From assembly GCA_963575745.1 (NCBI GenBank), contig CAUYUJ010000183.1, positions 31,462 through 95,461 on the forward strand: a stretch of DNA of 64,000 nucleotides, read 5' to 3'. The notes beneath the pieces were generated by a model. The model had not been told where the DNA came from, did no database searches, and saw only the letters and a program-made list of their open reading frames with translations. Within the stretch, counting starts at the first letter, position 1. Every line of letters starts with the position of its first letter. This stretch comes from Prorocentrum cordatum (taxonomy: Eukaryota; Sar; Dinophyceae; Prorocentrales; Prorocentraceae). Both the position numbers and the translations under genes were made by a program. Positions 42,107 through 53,890 of this stretch are shown piece by piece.

Positions 42107-42616
42107 GCGGCGCCATAGGCAGTTCCCGAGGCAGCGAGTGCGTCTCCATGGTGCTTCCAGAGCTGCCTCTGGGCTTCTGGTTTCTTCGAAGACCCATCGA
42201 CGCACTGCCGCTGGAGGTCACAGCCGTGCCCCCTGGCTTCACCAGCTAGTGAAAGTGAGGATGAAACACCGAAGACCGCCATGCGCACTCTCAAATCCGT
42301 TTCTCAAGGGTTTTGAAGCGGTACACGGAGAGCTGCTTTAGTGGCGGTCGCTGTGGGCTCCCAGCTTGGCGGGTTACGCACGTGCGGTCGCGCGCGCAGC
42401 CCTGCACGGGTATCAGGCTTCGGGCGTGGTCCGCCACCTCCGTCTGGGGACTTCGAGGGCCGTCCGCAGTTTCACGAGCGCTCGGGCCACTGGCCCGAGG
42501 TAACATACTGTAGCGGTCAGGCCCTGAGGGGTCGCAGGGCCACCCCGTAAGTACAACCAAGACAAGTCGTCCTTTACCATGTTTGACCATCATGTTTCTT
42601 GCCGCAGTTCCTTTTT
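42107..42616. other. Intergenic, no gene recognised
   Basis: Unique-looking sequence with nothing supported. Confidence 0.5.
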
Positions 42617-43680
42617 CAGGAGTCGTCCTCCTCCTCCTCCTCCTCATCCTCCTCTTCCTCATCCTCATCCTCCTCCTCCCCTCCTCTTCCTCCTCCTCCC
42701 CTCCTCTTCCTCCGCCTCCTCCTCCTCCTTCCTCCTCCTGCTCCTCCTCCTCATCCTCCTGACCCTCCTCGCCTCCAGCGCACGCGGCTCCCTCTGTCGC
42801 CGCCTCGCCCGCTGCGGCGGCTCCGCCCGCGCCCTCGCCCCCCTCGGGCGCCGCCGTCGCCTCAGTGGCGCCCCAGCGGCGGTTGCGGCGGCGAAGGCGG
42901 CGGGGCATCAGGGGCTCGCGCGTCCCCCCGCGCAAGGTGGCCGCCACGGGGGGCGGAGAGCCCACAAAATCGTGCCCAGTCTCCCCCCGTTCACCCTTCT
43001 CCTCCCAGTCCCGCGCCATCCTCCCCCGCCTCCTCTTCCTCCTTCTCCTCCTCCTCCTCCTCCTCCTTCTCCTCCCCTCCTCCTCCTTCTCCTCCTCCTC
43101 CTCCTTCCCCCCCTCCCCATCTCGGTCAGCATCATGTTCGCCATTGCCCCCTCCTCTCCCTCATCCTCCCCCACCTCCTCCTCCTCCTCCTCCTCCTCCA
43201 CCTCCTCCTCTTCCTTCCCCTCCTCCTCCTCCTCCTCCTCCTCCTCCTCCTCCTCCTCCTCCTCCTCCTCCGCCTCCGCCCTGCCATGGTCTTCATCGTC
43301 ATTGTCATGTTCCTGTCCCCCTTCTCTTCCTCCTCCTCCCCCTTGCCTCGCCATCGCCGTCCAGGTCCTCATTGTGCTGATCCGCTCCTGGACCTCATCC
43401 TCCGTCCCGCACCCAAAGTCATCATCCTAACATTGTCTTCGGGCTCCCCATCTTCTTGCACGTCCTGCATGCTCCACATCGTCATCGTCCTTGTCCTCGC
43501 CACCCTCTTTGTCGTCCTCCTCCTGTTGCTCCTCCTCCTTATCCTCATCCGTATCCCACTCCTCCTCTTCCTCCTCCTCCTCCTCCTCCTCCTCCTCCTC
43601 CTCCTCCTCCTCCTCCTCATCGTCCCCGGCCGCATGTTCGTTCTCCCACGCCACGTCGCCTTCATCCTCTTCCCTCCTCC
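42617..43680. repeat. Long interrupted (TCC)n region
   Basis: About 1 kb of TCC-rich DNA with pure blocks at 42620-42760, 43030-43120, 43170-43275 and 43555-43620, separated by unique sequence. A 450-aa Pro/Leu/Ser-rich ORF here is a repeat product. 43680-44240 shows no gene. Confidence 0.9.
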
Positions 43681-44243
43681 TCTTCCTCTACTCCGCGCAG
43701 TCGGGCGGCCTCTTCCTCCCCCATCCATCTCCGACGTGCTGGAACGCACCTGGCAGAGCCAAGCCTTCCCGGCGCGAGCTAGACAGCGAAGCAGCCGATT
43801 GCCATTCTCCAGCAGGCCAGACCCCAGAAGAACTGCCCACCTCCATCCCGAGCTGGGGCCTGGAGGAAATAGCGGACATTTCCTAGGCGGTCGAATCCCC
43901 ATGCGGCGCATGAGGCCGCCGCCCGGTCCGGGAAGGCCTAGACCCTTGTGAGCGCTGATCTGGGGGCCAGCCGAGCTAATGTCGCGAAACTGGGCGGGCC
44001 ACCTGGCAGCTCCCAAACCTGGGCCACCGGATAGACGGGAGGGTGGGAAGGCTGGCTCCCGCGGCCCCCCAATCCGCCCACTGCCAGCACGTGGGGGGCC
44101 ATCGTTGTCATTGCCGTGATCCGCATCGGCGCCGTCATTGACCTTAAGCTGTCGTCCTCGTCAGCGTCGCCATCAGCCTCGCTGCTATCATCATCGTGTC
44201 TGCCCTTGTCGACGTCGACATGATACCGCGCCCGCCCGAGTCT

Positions 44244-44420
44244 CCTCCTCCTCCTCCTCCTCCTCCTCCTCCTCCTCCTCCCCATTCTCCTCCTCCTCCT
44301 CCGCCTCCCCCTTCTCCTCCTCCTCCTCCTCTCCTCCTCTCCTCCTCCTCCTCCTCCTCCTCCTCCTCCTCCTCCTCCTCCTCCTCCTCCCTCCCCCTCC
44401 CCTTCCCCCTCCTCCTCCTC
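44244..44420. repeat. (TCC)n microsatellite
   Basis: About 175 bp of TCC repeat with a few CCC interruptions. 44420-44928 shows nothing supported. Confidence 0.95.
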
Positions 44421-44928
44421 CGCCCCCTCCGCCTCGCACTCGAAGTGCCCGCGCGTCAGCGCGGCCCGCGAGACGCGCCGGAAGCCCCCAGCGGCAAGTG
44501 CCGCCGCGACCGCGCGGGTCGAACGCCAGACCAGCCGGCCGCGCTCCGCGCGCGGGGCCGGTGCGCTGCGAGAGCGGCCGCAGCGGGATGCGCCAGCCAA
44601 CGCCGAGCGGCGATCGTAATCGCGCCAGCCAACGGGCTTTGCAAACTGCATTACGGGTAAGTACTGTGGGATGACGATTAGGAGAAAAAGGAGGGGGGAA
44701 CGATGAAAAAAATTACCCTGGCGACGTACCCAACCCCTGCGCAAAAGCGGGGCGCAAATAGTTTAGGATACTTTATAAGGGGGCGATGACGGAGCGAGGG
44801 TTACATATGTCTGCAGACGGAATTCGGGAGACTCGCAGGACACTGGCTACAGGAAAAGGGCTTGATAAAGCTGATGATTTACAATTCCTGAGCACTCCTA
44901 GCCACTTCGAAAACGGGGATCACAGCAG

Positions 44929-46090
44929 GCCTCGAAAGTGGCGACAGGTTCACAGATCGCAGCCCCGCAGGGATGGCGAGGTCTCATTTGAATCTGCCCG
45001 TGGCCCTCACTGTGCTGGGCCCCCCAGCAGGCCTCGAAAATGGCGACAGTTTCGCAGATCGCAGCCCCCCAGGGATGGCGAGGTCTAATTTGAATCCGCG
45101 CGTGGCCCTCACTGTGCTGGGCCCCCCAGCAGGCCTCGAAAATGGCGACAGTTTCGCAGATCGCAGCCCCCCAGGGATGGCGAGGTCTAATTTGAATCCG
45201 CGCGTGGCCCTCACTGTGCTGGGCCCCCCAGCAGGCCTCGAAAATGGCGACAGTTTCGCAGATCGCAGCCCCCCAGGGATGGCGAGGTCTAATTTGAATC
45301 CGCGCGTGGCCCTCACTGTGCTGGGCCCCCCAGCAGGCCTCGAAAATGGCGACAGTTTCGCAGATCGCAGCCCCCCAGGGATGGCGAGGTCTAATTTGAA
45401 TCCGCGCGTGGCCCTCACTGTGCTGGGCCCCCCAGCAGGCCTCGAAAATGGCGACAGTTTCGCAGATCGCAGCCCCCCAGGGATGGCGAGGTCTAATTTG
45501 AATCCGCGCGTGGCCCTCACTGTGCTGGGCCCCCCAGCAGGCCTCGAAAATGGCGACAGTTTCGCAGATCGCAGCCCCCCAGGGATGGCGAGGTCTAATT
45601 TGAATCCGCGCGTGGCCCTCACTGTGCTGGGCCCCCAGCAGGCCTCGAAAATGGCGACAGTTTCGCAGATCGCAGCCCCCCAGGGATGGCGAGGTCTAAT
45701 TTGAATCTGCCCGTGGCCCTCACTGTGCTGGGCCCCCCAGCAGGCCTCGAAAATGGCGACAGTTTCGCAGATCGCAGCCCCCCAGGGATGGCGAGGTCTA
45801 ATTTGAATCTGCGCGTGGCCCTCACTGTGCTGGGCCCCCCAGCAGGCCTCGAAAATGGCGACAGTTTCGCAGATCGCAGCCCCCCAGGGATGGCGAGGTC
45901 TAATTTGAATCTGCGTGGCCCTCACTGTGCTGGGCCCCCCAGCAGGCCTCGAAAATGGCGACAGTTTCGCAGATCGCAGCCCCCCAGGGATGGCGAGGTC
46001 TAATTTGAATCTGCCCGTGGCCCTCACTGTGCTGGGCCCCCCAGCAGGCCTCGAAAATGGCGACAGTTTCGCAGATCGCAGCCCCCCGCA
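44929..46090 (+). repeat. 102-bp minisatellite, about 12 units
   Basis: Very homogeneous units starting GCCTCGAAAATGGCGACAGT, then TTCGCAGATCGCAGCCCCCC and GATGGCGAGGTCTAATTTGA. Unit starts are 44929 (diverged), 45031, 45133, 45235, 45337, 45439, 45541, 45642 and onward every 99-102 bp. The 34-codon unit keeps ORFs open, but the unit before 45642 lost one C and a later unit lost three bases, so the frame is not conserved. Confidence 0.95.
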
Positions 46091-47916
46091 GGCAAGACAG
46101 AAAGAGGCAGGAAAGAGGCGGGAGGCGGGAGGAAGAGGGACGCGACCACACTGCTCTATTCAAAACGAATATCCAACCAAGGAGGGTTGGGAAATAGTTT
46201 CCCACACCGGGGGGGGACCGCTCAGAAGCAGGGCTCGCCTGTGCGGTGTTTCGTCACTGGGTGGGGCGCGCGCCCGAGGAGGGCGGGGGGGGGGGACGAT
46301 TAAAAATAGTTTCCCAGCCCGGGGCCGGTTTTTTCTAATCGTCATCCCGGGCGCCGCCGCGTGAACACGACCCCCGGTCATTTATTAATCGTCATCCTCC
46401 ATTAGGTGGGGTGATTGCGCGCGCAGTGCAAAGGACAACTCGCTGCAAGCACACATCAACACCACGACATGCATTGCACCCAATCGTTTGCACCACATAG
46501 TTCACACCACATTGGTGAGAACGTTGGCCCCTACCACGGCACAGATATTGCACAGCATACACTGCACATTGCACTACTTCACTGGACAACTCGCGAAAAT
46601 GCAGTCGCAAGAACATTGAATTGGTTGGTCTGTTCGGTCCGGTTGGGTTGGTGATATGGTCGGATCTCCCGCATCACAGCAGTGGTCGTGATTTGTGCGT
46701 TTCCTCTGCCCTGGCATCCTTTTCACTGGCAGGGAGCGCAGATCAGGTCTCGAAGCCCGCAAGCCCATTAGCGCCACGTATCATGACAGAACTCACACAA
46801 TGTCCTGCGTCGGGCAAGCCCGGTGCGCTGGTTGCTTCACGTTCTGCTGCGTGCGTGTGTGTGCGCGCGTGTGTGTGGATGTGTGTGGGCTGTGGGTGCG
46901 CGATAGGTTTCAAGCTAAACTGCTGGAGCCTCGCGACGGAAAGTTTCCTGCGACATACTACGCAGAGCTTCCGTTCAGGTGCATTCGGGTCGGCAAATCT
47001 CCGCACGCGTCTAATAAGTATGGTGACTCAGCGCAGGCATGCGCGCTCTGAGAGCTAGCTTACATCCGAAGTCTTGCTTTGCGTGGTTTGTGTTCACGGC
47101 GGCGGCCTGGGTGGATTGATAGTAGTGGCAACGCTTTGGGGTTCAATGCGAAGTGTCGAAGAGAAGACTTTACAGTAATTGGGGATTCGTAACAATGCTC
47201 AAAAGCATCATCCACATAATCCACATAATCATAAGAATACGCATCTTCAATACAATGCCAATGAAAGGACACGCGCCACATCGGAACGTAGCACAATAAT
47301 TGCATGCGCCGGGCGCGCCTCAAAGATGGCAATTCCGACTCGACTTCGAAACGCGAATATTCGATCCAGTTGCGACGCCCGAAACTACGAATTTGGGCCA
47401 GTCACCCCCCAAGCTGTGGCGGGGGCAAGGTATACTGGAGACCCTGGAGAACCTGAGTGCCCCCCAACACCTTGGGACCCTCAAGGCAGCCCAGGAGACT
47501 CAAGAGGGCCTAAGTCTGGCCCTGCAGGGCCTCCAGAGGAACCCATGACTGCCTAAGAAGCCAAAGGGGGCCTGTTGGCAGCCAAAGGCGGCCACGCGAC
47601 GGCCCCAAGAGCCCCCCAGACGGCCACGAAGGCTCTAAGAGCCCCCAGGCAGTACAAGAGAGCCCCGAGGGACCCCAAATATTGCCGCTCGGAAGCCCAC
47701 GACAACCTCAAGACTGCCTACATGAAACCTATATGCTATCCTGGTATTCGTTGTCGTCCTCCTCTTCTTCCTTCCCGTCCTCCTCCTCCTCCTCCTCTTC
47801 CTCCTTCTCCTCCTCCGGCTGAAATCTTTATGTTCGGCGGAGGTTGTTTGCTTTAGAAAAGGAACTGAATCCAGATTCGAAAAAAAACACCGACAAATGC
47901 AATTAGCTATATACAC

Positions 47917-47919
<3 letters not shown>
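46091..47919. other. Intergenic, no gene recognised
   Basis: 1.8 kb. It contains an inverted GGAAATAGTTTCCCACACCG / AAATAGTTTCCCAGCCC repeat (46190 and 46303), a GTGTGCGCG run (46855-46880) and TCC at 47775-47815. One ORF (47300-47548) has an amphipathic stretch TLENLSAPQHLGTLKAAQET but no family, so it is not called. Confidence 0.45.

Positions 47920-47957
<38 letters not shown>
47920..47957. repeat. (TA)n microsatellite
   Basis: About 19 TA units, followed by ATGTATGCATGTATGT repeats to 47985. Confidence 0.95.
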
Positions 47958-47961
<4 letters not shown>

Positions 47962-48345
47962 CATGTATGTATGTATGCATGTACCAGGCGCTCCCGATCA
48001 ACCGCAGGGCGGCGGGCTGAGTAACTCGATCTAGATTGAAGCTCACGGCATGGAAGCGCGAACGCAATGACAAAACCACGTGCTGGCGGCGCGCACAGGG
48101 GGGGTAAGGGGAGGGGGGGATGATTCTTAGAAGGGGGCTGCTTCGTAGGCCTACCCCCCCGGACGTGTCCGTCAAGGACGCGTGGCACACGTCGCCTGAT
48201 ATTGACCCGGCGACGACGGCGTACGGCAGGCCTGTGCCGCAGCGACGTCGGCGTTTTGTTTGGCGACGCCGCGTGGATATCGTTCGCCCTTGAGCGCTCG
48301 CGGCTTCTTCTCCTATGGAACAGATCCTTACCTAGCTGTTTGAGC

Positions 48346-48525
48346 ATCGTTTAACCGATCCCCATCCCCAGCGGCGTGGCCTGGGCCCCGCTGGCCGATT
48401 TATCCCCCTAGATGGGGATATAGGTCGTTCTCCTCGGGTTTCGAGGGGTGTATCCCCAACTGGGGTGGTAATTTGGTGGGGGTCTCGAAGGGGATGGAGA
48501 TGGGGATGGGGATCGGTTAAACGAT
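48346..48525. mobile_element. Family D element, copy D2 (perfect 25-bp TIRs)
   Basis: 180 bp with exact 25-bp terminal inverted repeats: the left begins ATCGTTTAACCGATCCCCAT and the right ends ATGGGGATCGGTTAAACGAT. The interior is shared with 40375-40559 and 60078-60388. The triplet agc flanks both ends (48343-48345 and 48526-48528) and may be the TSD. Probably the most recent copy here. Confidence 0.8.
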
Positions 48526-49236
48526 AGCGACCATTCTGGAACGACCGAGTCCTGACAGATGGGGTCCTGGGGACGAGGTGCCTCAAACAATGTGAATTCA
48601 CGCCTGGATCCCTTCCTATCCTCTGGCCCCCCAGCACTCATGACCCTGTATCTGAACCACCAGGTCCTGGGACATGGGGTCCTGGGGAGGAGGGGCCTCA
48701 AACAGTGTGTGTGTGTGTGAAGTCGCGCTCGGATCACTTCCCACCCTGAGGCCCCCTGCCCTTAGGGCCCCAGCTGTGAACCACCGAGGCCGGCCGGTCG
48801 ATGCCAGGGCACCGGCGGAGCTCAACCTCGAACGACTGGTCTGGAGCCGCCGCCGCGCCGCAGCGGCGCGAACCGAAGGCGCTCGCCGCACAAACGGAGA
48901 GCGACCACGTGAACGGTCAGAACTGATGGTAGGGATGCGCGGAAGGGATGCCAGGGCCTTGGGCGCCCATACCAAAACGTTTCCAGCGGGGCTGGCCATC
49001 GAAAGTGGTTGATGATGGACCGAAGATGGCCGAAGAGGCAAGTCTGCAAGGATAGCCTTGGGAAGTCGATGATCCTTTGACTGTAGCTAGCTGTGGAGGG
49101 TCGCTTCTGACAGGTACAAGTACTATACGCCCACGCCTCGGACAATACCCCCGTCGCGTGCTAGAACCGCTGCAGCCATGTACGGCGTCGGCATCGGCCC
49201 GAAGCGACCGGGCCGGTCGAATCACGCTGGCACTAG
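48526..49236. other. Intergenic, tandem ATGGGGTCCTGGG module
   Basis: A diverged direct repeat, GATGGGGTCCTGGGGACGAGG (48560) and CATGGGGTCCTGGGGAGGAGG (48672), each followed by GCCTCAAACARTGTG and CGCxxGGATCxCTTCCyA. The period is about 112 bp and there are two copies. No gene. Confidence 0.5.
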
Positions 49237-49437
49237 TCGGGGAAACGTGAGGCTCTATTTCGGGGGACTCGAGTTGGCCTGACGGGGCCGTCAAGAACAC
49301 GACGAGACCTAATTTGAAGTTTGACGTGAGCTCCCGCTGCAAGCATCCCACGAAAAATGGACCGTCAAATCCACGACGTGCCCGGCAAAAAACGTCGGCA
49401 GATCCGAGCGCCGGCGTCCTCGACTACGCTGCCCCGA
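49237..49437 (+). mobile_element. Family F MITE-like repeat, copy F2
   Basis: Starts TCGGGGAAACGTGAGGCTC. The interior GACGAGACCTAATTTGAAG, CCCGCTGCAAGCATCCCACG and GGACCGTCAAATCC matches F1 and F3. The right end is less clear (GCCCCGA). Confidence 0.55.
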
Positions 49438-49480
49438 AGAGGCGAAGCAATTCGGGCGGGTGGTATTGGGGGGGGGCCTA

Positions 49481-49632
49481 CATGTCCGACCAGCCACAAC
49501 TGGGGGGGCTGTGGTTCTCATCCCCCTGGGGGAACCCATCGCCTCGACGGGCTCTCGAGAGGGGTGCCGAAATCGATGGGTCCCCCAGGGGGGTAAGGAC
49601 CACAGCTCCCCCAGTTGTGGCTGGCCTGCATG
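49481..49632. repeat. About 60-bp inverted repeat
   Basis: The left arm (49481-49541) contains CAGCCACAACTGGGGGGGCT and CCCCCTGGGGGAACCCATCG. The right arm (49574-49632) mirrors it with CGATGGGTCCCCCAGGGGGG and CCCCCAGTTGTGGCTGG. The loop is about 32 nt. Foldback-type element, no TSD identified. Confidence 0.75.
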
Positions 49633-50933
49633 TGGGGGTGACGGAAAGGACCCTGAAGGGGGCCCAGGGCCGCATCTGGGGCCAGATGGGGCCCCCAAAG
49701 GGGGCCCTGAAGGGCACCTCGAGGACCCTGTCCTGCACCCACCCATGAAGGTCACCCCCCATTTCCAGCCGCCCGAGAGATGTGAACGATCCCCGCAAAC
49801 TGAGGCCCCGGCATCGGCCGTCTCCTCGCCCTTCTTCTCTGCATCCTCCTCGCCCTTCTTCTCTTCGCCCTCGCCATCAATCTTCTCTGCCTTCTCCTCC
49901 TTCGCGTCTTTCGCCTCCTCCCCGTCCTTCGCCTCCTCCTTCTCCTCCGTCGCCTCCTCCTTTGCACCCTCCTCGGGTCACCCACAAGACATGTTTGACG
50001 ACGTCCCATCCCGAAGGCGCCTATAGACATCAATATCATGCCTGACCAGGGCCAACATGGGCCATGACATAGTGTGTATGCGCTCTCGTGGCCTCGGCCG
50101 GCCTCGGCGAAGAAATTCTATACAATCCTGGGGCCAGGACTGTCCCGTCAAGGCATGTTGGCTGTGATGTAAGACTAAACACCTTCTGCGGAGACATTTC
50201 GCTGCGTTGTCCTCGGATCGTCGGGCACTTGTTTGCTCATTTCGCAAGAAGGCCAGCTGGCTGATCCAGCAGATCGAAGTCCCGTCGGGCACTTCGAACT
50301 TCGAGCATGCAAAATGTTCCCAGCAGGCCATCCCGCTCCCTCTCTTTCTGCATCTGATCGTTCTCAGACAGAGGCTGCCGATCTCTGGCCGTCAAACTCG
50401 TCCTCGCCGTCGTCGCTCGCCTTCGCTGTGGTCGTCGCCGTCGGTGGCTGCATCTGTTCCAGTCTGCCTGGACCCCGTGTCCCTTCAGGGCACGCGCGAG
50501 GACAACATGGAATTCCACCCTTCGATCGGGGGTGGACAGAGCCCCCATTTAGCAAAAGAACCCTCCTTGTGAAAACGACCTAGCACAAGACCTGGTGGGC
50601 GCAGGACTGCCCGCGATGGGCGTGCGGAAGCCGACGCGTCATGTTGAATTACTGACAGACTCGTGAGGCATGCGTGCGGCCAGGTCCTGTCGGCACACTC
50701 TTTTCGCGGGGATGCTGCGACCTGAACCTGAGGTAGAAGACGCCTGTCGTGACCCCGTCCCCCTTTCACAGCGCCCGGGTGTGAGGGCCCCAGCCACCGA
50801 TCATCCTCTCGACATCGGTCCCCAAGCACCTCCAGGCCACCCTCGGAGACAACCCCCTGGCCCGATGCCCGAAGCGCGCGCAACCGTGGCCACGAGCTGG
50901 ACCCATGATGGCCCCGGGGGGGTCTCTCTGGAG
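49633..50933. other. Intergenic, no gene recognised
   Basis: Contains a TCC/CTTC-rich stretch (49805-49975). ORFs of 90-190 aa show no domains. Confidence 0.5.
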
Positions 50934-51069
50934 TTAGTTCGGGTATGTCCCCCTACAGGCGGATTTTGGACGAAAAATGAAACATAATAGAAACATGCTC
51001 AAACGTATGCAAACATGGTAGAACAATCGCTCCCTGACTATCTTTTCACTAGGGACACGCCCGACTGAA
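50934..51069. mobile_element. Family B MITE, copy B4
   Basis: 136 bp. The left end is TTAGTTCGGGTATGTCCCCC and the right end GGGACACGCCCGACTGAA, with an A-rich interior. Flanks ctctggag (50926-50933) and ctctagag (51070-51077) form an 8-bp TSD with one mismatch. Confidence 0.75.
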
Positions 51070-52063
51070 CTCTAGAGGTCCCCAGGAGACCTCCTGGTGG
51101 ATGTATCCCTGGACCAAGCGGTCGCCAGGAGCGCCCCTGGCGCGAGAGAGGCCCGGGCTTCCCCCGGGCACAGACGGGGGCGGAAAGGGGGTCCACAGGC
51201 AAACAAGCTGCTGCCGCCATGAGTTTGGGTCCGCGACCGGGCCAACAGGATGATCTCATCACACCAGGATGCAGCACCCATTCGCGCCCCAAGATCGTGC
51301 TGTGAGAGGTGGAGGACTCGCCAGCAAGTGGCGGAGGATCCGCCGTCAGATGTGCAGCCCACTCCCTGCAGTGCGAACGCACTGAGCGTTGAGAGCAAAC
51401 CGAAAAAAAACGGATCCACCCTGGATGGGGGGAAATGGTCACGTGCCGAACCCAACCAGTATCTGTAGGAAGGAGACTTTGACGACGAGGACTTCCTCCA
51501 CGCAAAATCAAACGTCTGTCAGTGTCATTCCCTTCAGCCGAGATAGCGATAGATGCGGGGCAACAGGAATCGTGTACACACACACGTGCACACTTGCGAA
51601 GCCCTTCCTATATGATGCAAACGCGCGGGCCCCAACCAGTCTGTTCTTGCACAACCGACGTAGGTATCGGCTAGGCGGTACACGCCACAGGGCGCCAACT
51701 CCCAATAAAAAACAATAGATGAGGAAAAACTGACTGAACATAAACGTTCCGAACTCCGCGCGGATTCATTGGATCTACGCTGGACCCCCCCCCGCGAGGA
51801 GCGCGCCAGGAACGGCACCAGAAGAGAGGGCCACAGCGCCGATCCAAGACACGTCCGCGCGGAACCCCGAGAACGGATCTCTCTGTGCCGCTTCGGTCTT
51901 CCTCGGGGCTGGTCTCCTGGACCTTGCACGCCTCATCCTCCTTCTCCTCCTCCTTCTCCTCCTCCTCCTCCTCCTCCTTCTCCTCCTCCTCCTCCTCCTC
52001 CTCACGGCGGGTGGGAAGGAGAGGCCGCCAGCGGCTGTGGGAGGGGGGCAGAGGCGCCTGAGA
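51070..52063. other. Intergenic with short (TCC)n
   Basis: No gene recognised; a TCC tract lies at 51937-52003. Confidence 0.5.
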
Positions 52064-52225
52064 TTAGGTCGGGCGTGTCCTCCTACAAGGGGATTTTGGG
52101 CGAAGAAGAAAAGTAGCCAAACAAGAAGGAACAGTTGCAAAACAAATCATCAAAACATCGTCCACGGACTATTTTGTTTGACTCTCATTAGACTCTCCCT
52201 CTGTAGAAGGACACGCCCGACCTAA
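52064..52225. mobile_element. Family B MITE, copy B5
   Basis: 162 bp. The left end is TTAGGTCGGGCGTGTCCTCC and the right end AGGACACGCCCGACCTAA, inverted over 18 bases without mismatch. Flanks gcctgaga (52056-52063) and ggctaaga (52226-52233) agree at 6 of 8. The interior carries AACATCGTCCACGGACTAT, shared with B6. Confidence 0.75.
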
Positions 52226-52611
52226 GGCTAAGACGCGCCCCCGGCGGCCCACCCAGCCTGCTCCCCACAGGAGCACCGTCTGCTCTCCTCCCACTTCCAG
52301 GTGGCTTTGGGGCCGTAGGCTCGCCTCGCCGGCGGCCGTCTCGGGACGACTCGGGCACCCCTGCAAGACGCCACCGGCGAGGCGCGGCTACTGGAGAGCA
52401 GCCCGGGGCGAGAAGCCATCCGGGGGTCAGCGCCCGCAAGCCGAGATCGGGCGGAAGCCTCGGGAGACCAGCCTCGTGCCGCAGGGGTGTAGCGGGGGGC
52501 CGATCGGAACGTCGGGGCCGGCCGGCCCCGAGGGCTGCGCCTCCGCCTTTTCGCCGTTTTCCGCGCCCTCGTCCGCCTCGGCCTCGCAGGCGGGTGGCAA
52601 AGGGAAAAAAG
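52226..52611. other. Intergenic, no gene recognised
   Basis: GC-rich unique sequence; nothing supported. Confidence 0.5.
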
Positions 52612-52735
52612 AGGAGGAGCAGGATGAGGAAGAGGAGCAGGAGGAGGAGGAGGAGGAGGAGGAGGAGGAGGAGCAGGAGGAAGAGGAGGAAAAGGAGGAG
52701 GAGGAGGAGGAGGAGGAGGAGGAGGACAAGGACAA
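52612..52735. repeat. (GGA)n microsatellite
   Basis: GGA repeat with GCA and AAG interruptions. 52736-53420 shows no gene. Confidence 0.9.
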
Positions 52736-53422
52736 GGACATCCGCATAAAGGGGTATAGCGTCAAAGCGCCGACGCTGGTGTCTGATGCACTTCTGCCAA
52801 AATTTCCTGCGACCGATTGTGCAACAGCCCTGTCTTCTCGCTAAAGCCAACTGGGGGCATACCACGTTGCTGAAGGACTGCGCTCCGAGGTGGCCCCGTA
52901 GGAGAGGCTCACTACCTTACTTTCACGAATCCCTGCGGGTCAGTGCGGGGGGAGCGGCTGCTGGCCCTTCCGCGTGCCCAGGGGGGAGGGGACGCGCGAG
53001 CTTAGCAGTGCGCCCAAGCCAGGGGGGAGGAGACGACGACACGACCACTCAAAGGGAGGAGAGAGGGGGAGGGTCGGGAGGCCCGTGTCCCCAAACTGTT
53101 GCTGAAGGGCGCTGTTTACTCAACCGTTTTACTTACATGTTCCCCCCACCCGCTCGGTTCAATTCGCTGTCTGGCCGAGAGTTGCCCCGTGCATTGTCGC
53201 ATGTGTATTCTGATGCCCTGTTGTAGTCTCCCACCGTTCCCCCTCGAACTGTATGTGGGGAAGAACATACTGGTAGTCACGGTATATGGTAGGTGGGGCC
53301 ATCGAGGAAGCACTCTGTTGGACTTCGTGATGGGCACCTCTTTCTCTCCTTCTACACCCTACAATCCCAAACCAACTTCCCATTGCGAAGACAGCGCGAG
53401 CACTCCGCTGTGCCCATCCTGT

Positions 53423-53560
53423 ATGCCCCGAGTAGCACTCCGAGACAGCCTCGCTAATGCATCTCTTGGCTGCCTGTGGGCTCGACCAGTTTGCCCAGAG
53501 TAGCGCTCCGAGAAAACCTCGCTAATGTTTTTCTTGGCGTTCCAGTAGGCTCGAGCTGGC
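53423..53560. repeat. Two-copy tandem repeat, about 68 bp
   Basis: GCCCCGAGTAGCACTCCGAGA...CCTCGCTAATGCATCTCTTGG and GCCCAGAGTAGCGCTCCGAGA...CCTCGCTAATGTTTTTCTTGG lie 68 bp apart. Overlaps the end of the exon-like segment. Confidence 0.65.
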
Positions 53561-53766
53561 CGTTGTCGTCTCCTCTGACTTGAGGTAGCCGAACTTTGCT
53601 TCGGATATCTCTGTGCCATCCAGCAAGATCTACGTGCTGTCTCGTAGCTTCTGGCGCTCCTTGAGCCTCTTAACTTCTTCGGGGTCGAGATTGCCCTCGT
53701 TGTCCAGTTCCTTCAAGGCGGCCTTCATGACTTTGTGGAGGTTCTCTTCGTAGGTCTTTGATATCT
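53522..53766 (-). pseudogene. Exon-like segment, unknown protein
   Basis: One minus-strand frame reads KTYEENLHKVMKAALKELDN, EGNLDPEEVKRLKERQKLRD, ST, stop (53630), then DGTEISEAKFGYLKSEETTT up to a second stop at 53522. The composition looks like real coding sequence, and the region just upstream on the same strand (53884-53770, PMTHKVKGCDLIARYPVDAS and FSVQRWFELALKDI) is open in a shifted frame. A pyrimidine-rich TTTTTTCTGTACAG at about 53785-53798 on this strand resembles a 3' splice site. Could be exons of a gene or a decayed copy. Family not recognised. Confidence 0.35.
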
Positions 53767-53890
53767 TTCAGCGCCAGCTCAAACCAGCGCTGTACAGAAA
53801 AAACCTTCCTCCCTGCCCTTTCCGACGCGTCCACAGGGTACCTTGCGATGAGATCGCAACCTTTGACCTTGTGCGTCATCGGTAAGGACA

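Noticed and set aside
44929-46090. CRISPR-like regular array
   Set aside because: Units are contiguous tandem repeats without unique spacers, there are no cas genes, and the context is eukaryotic.
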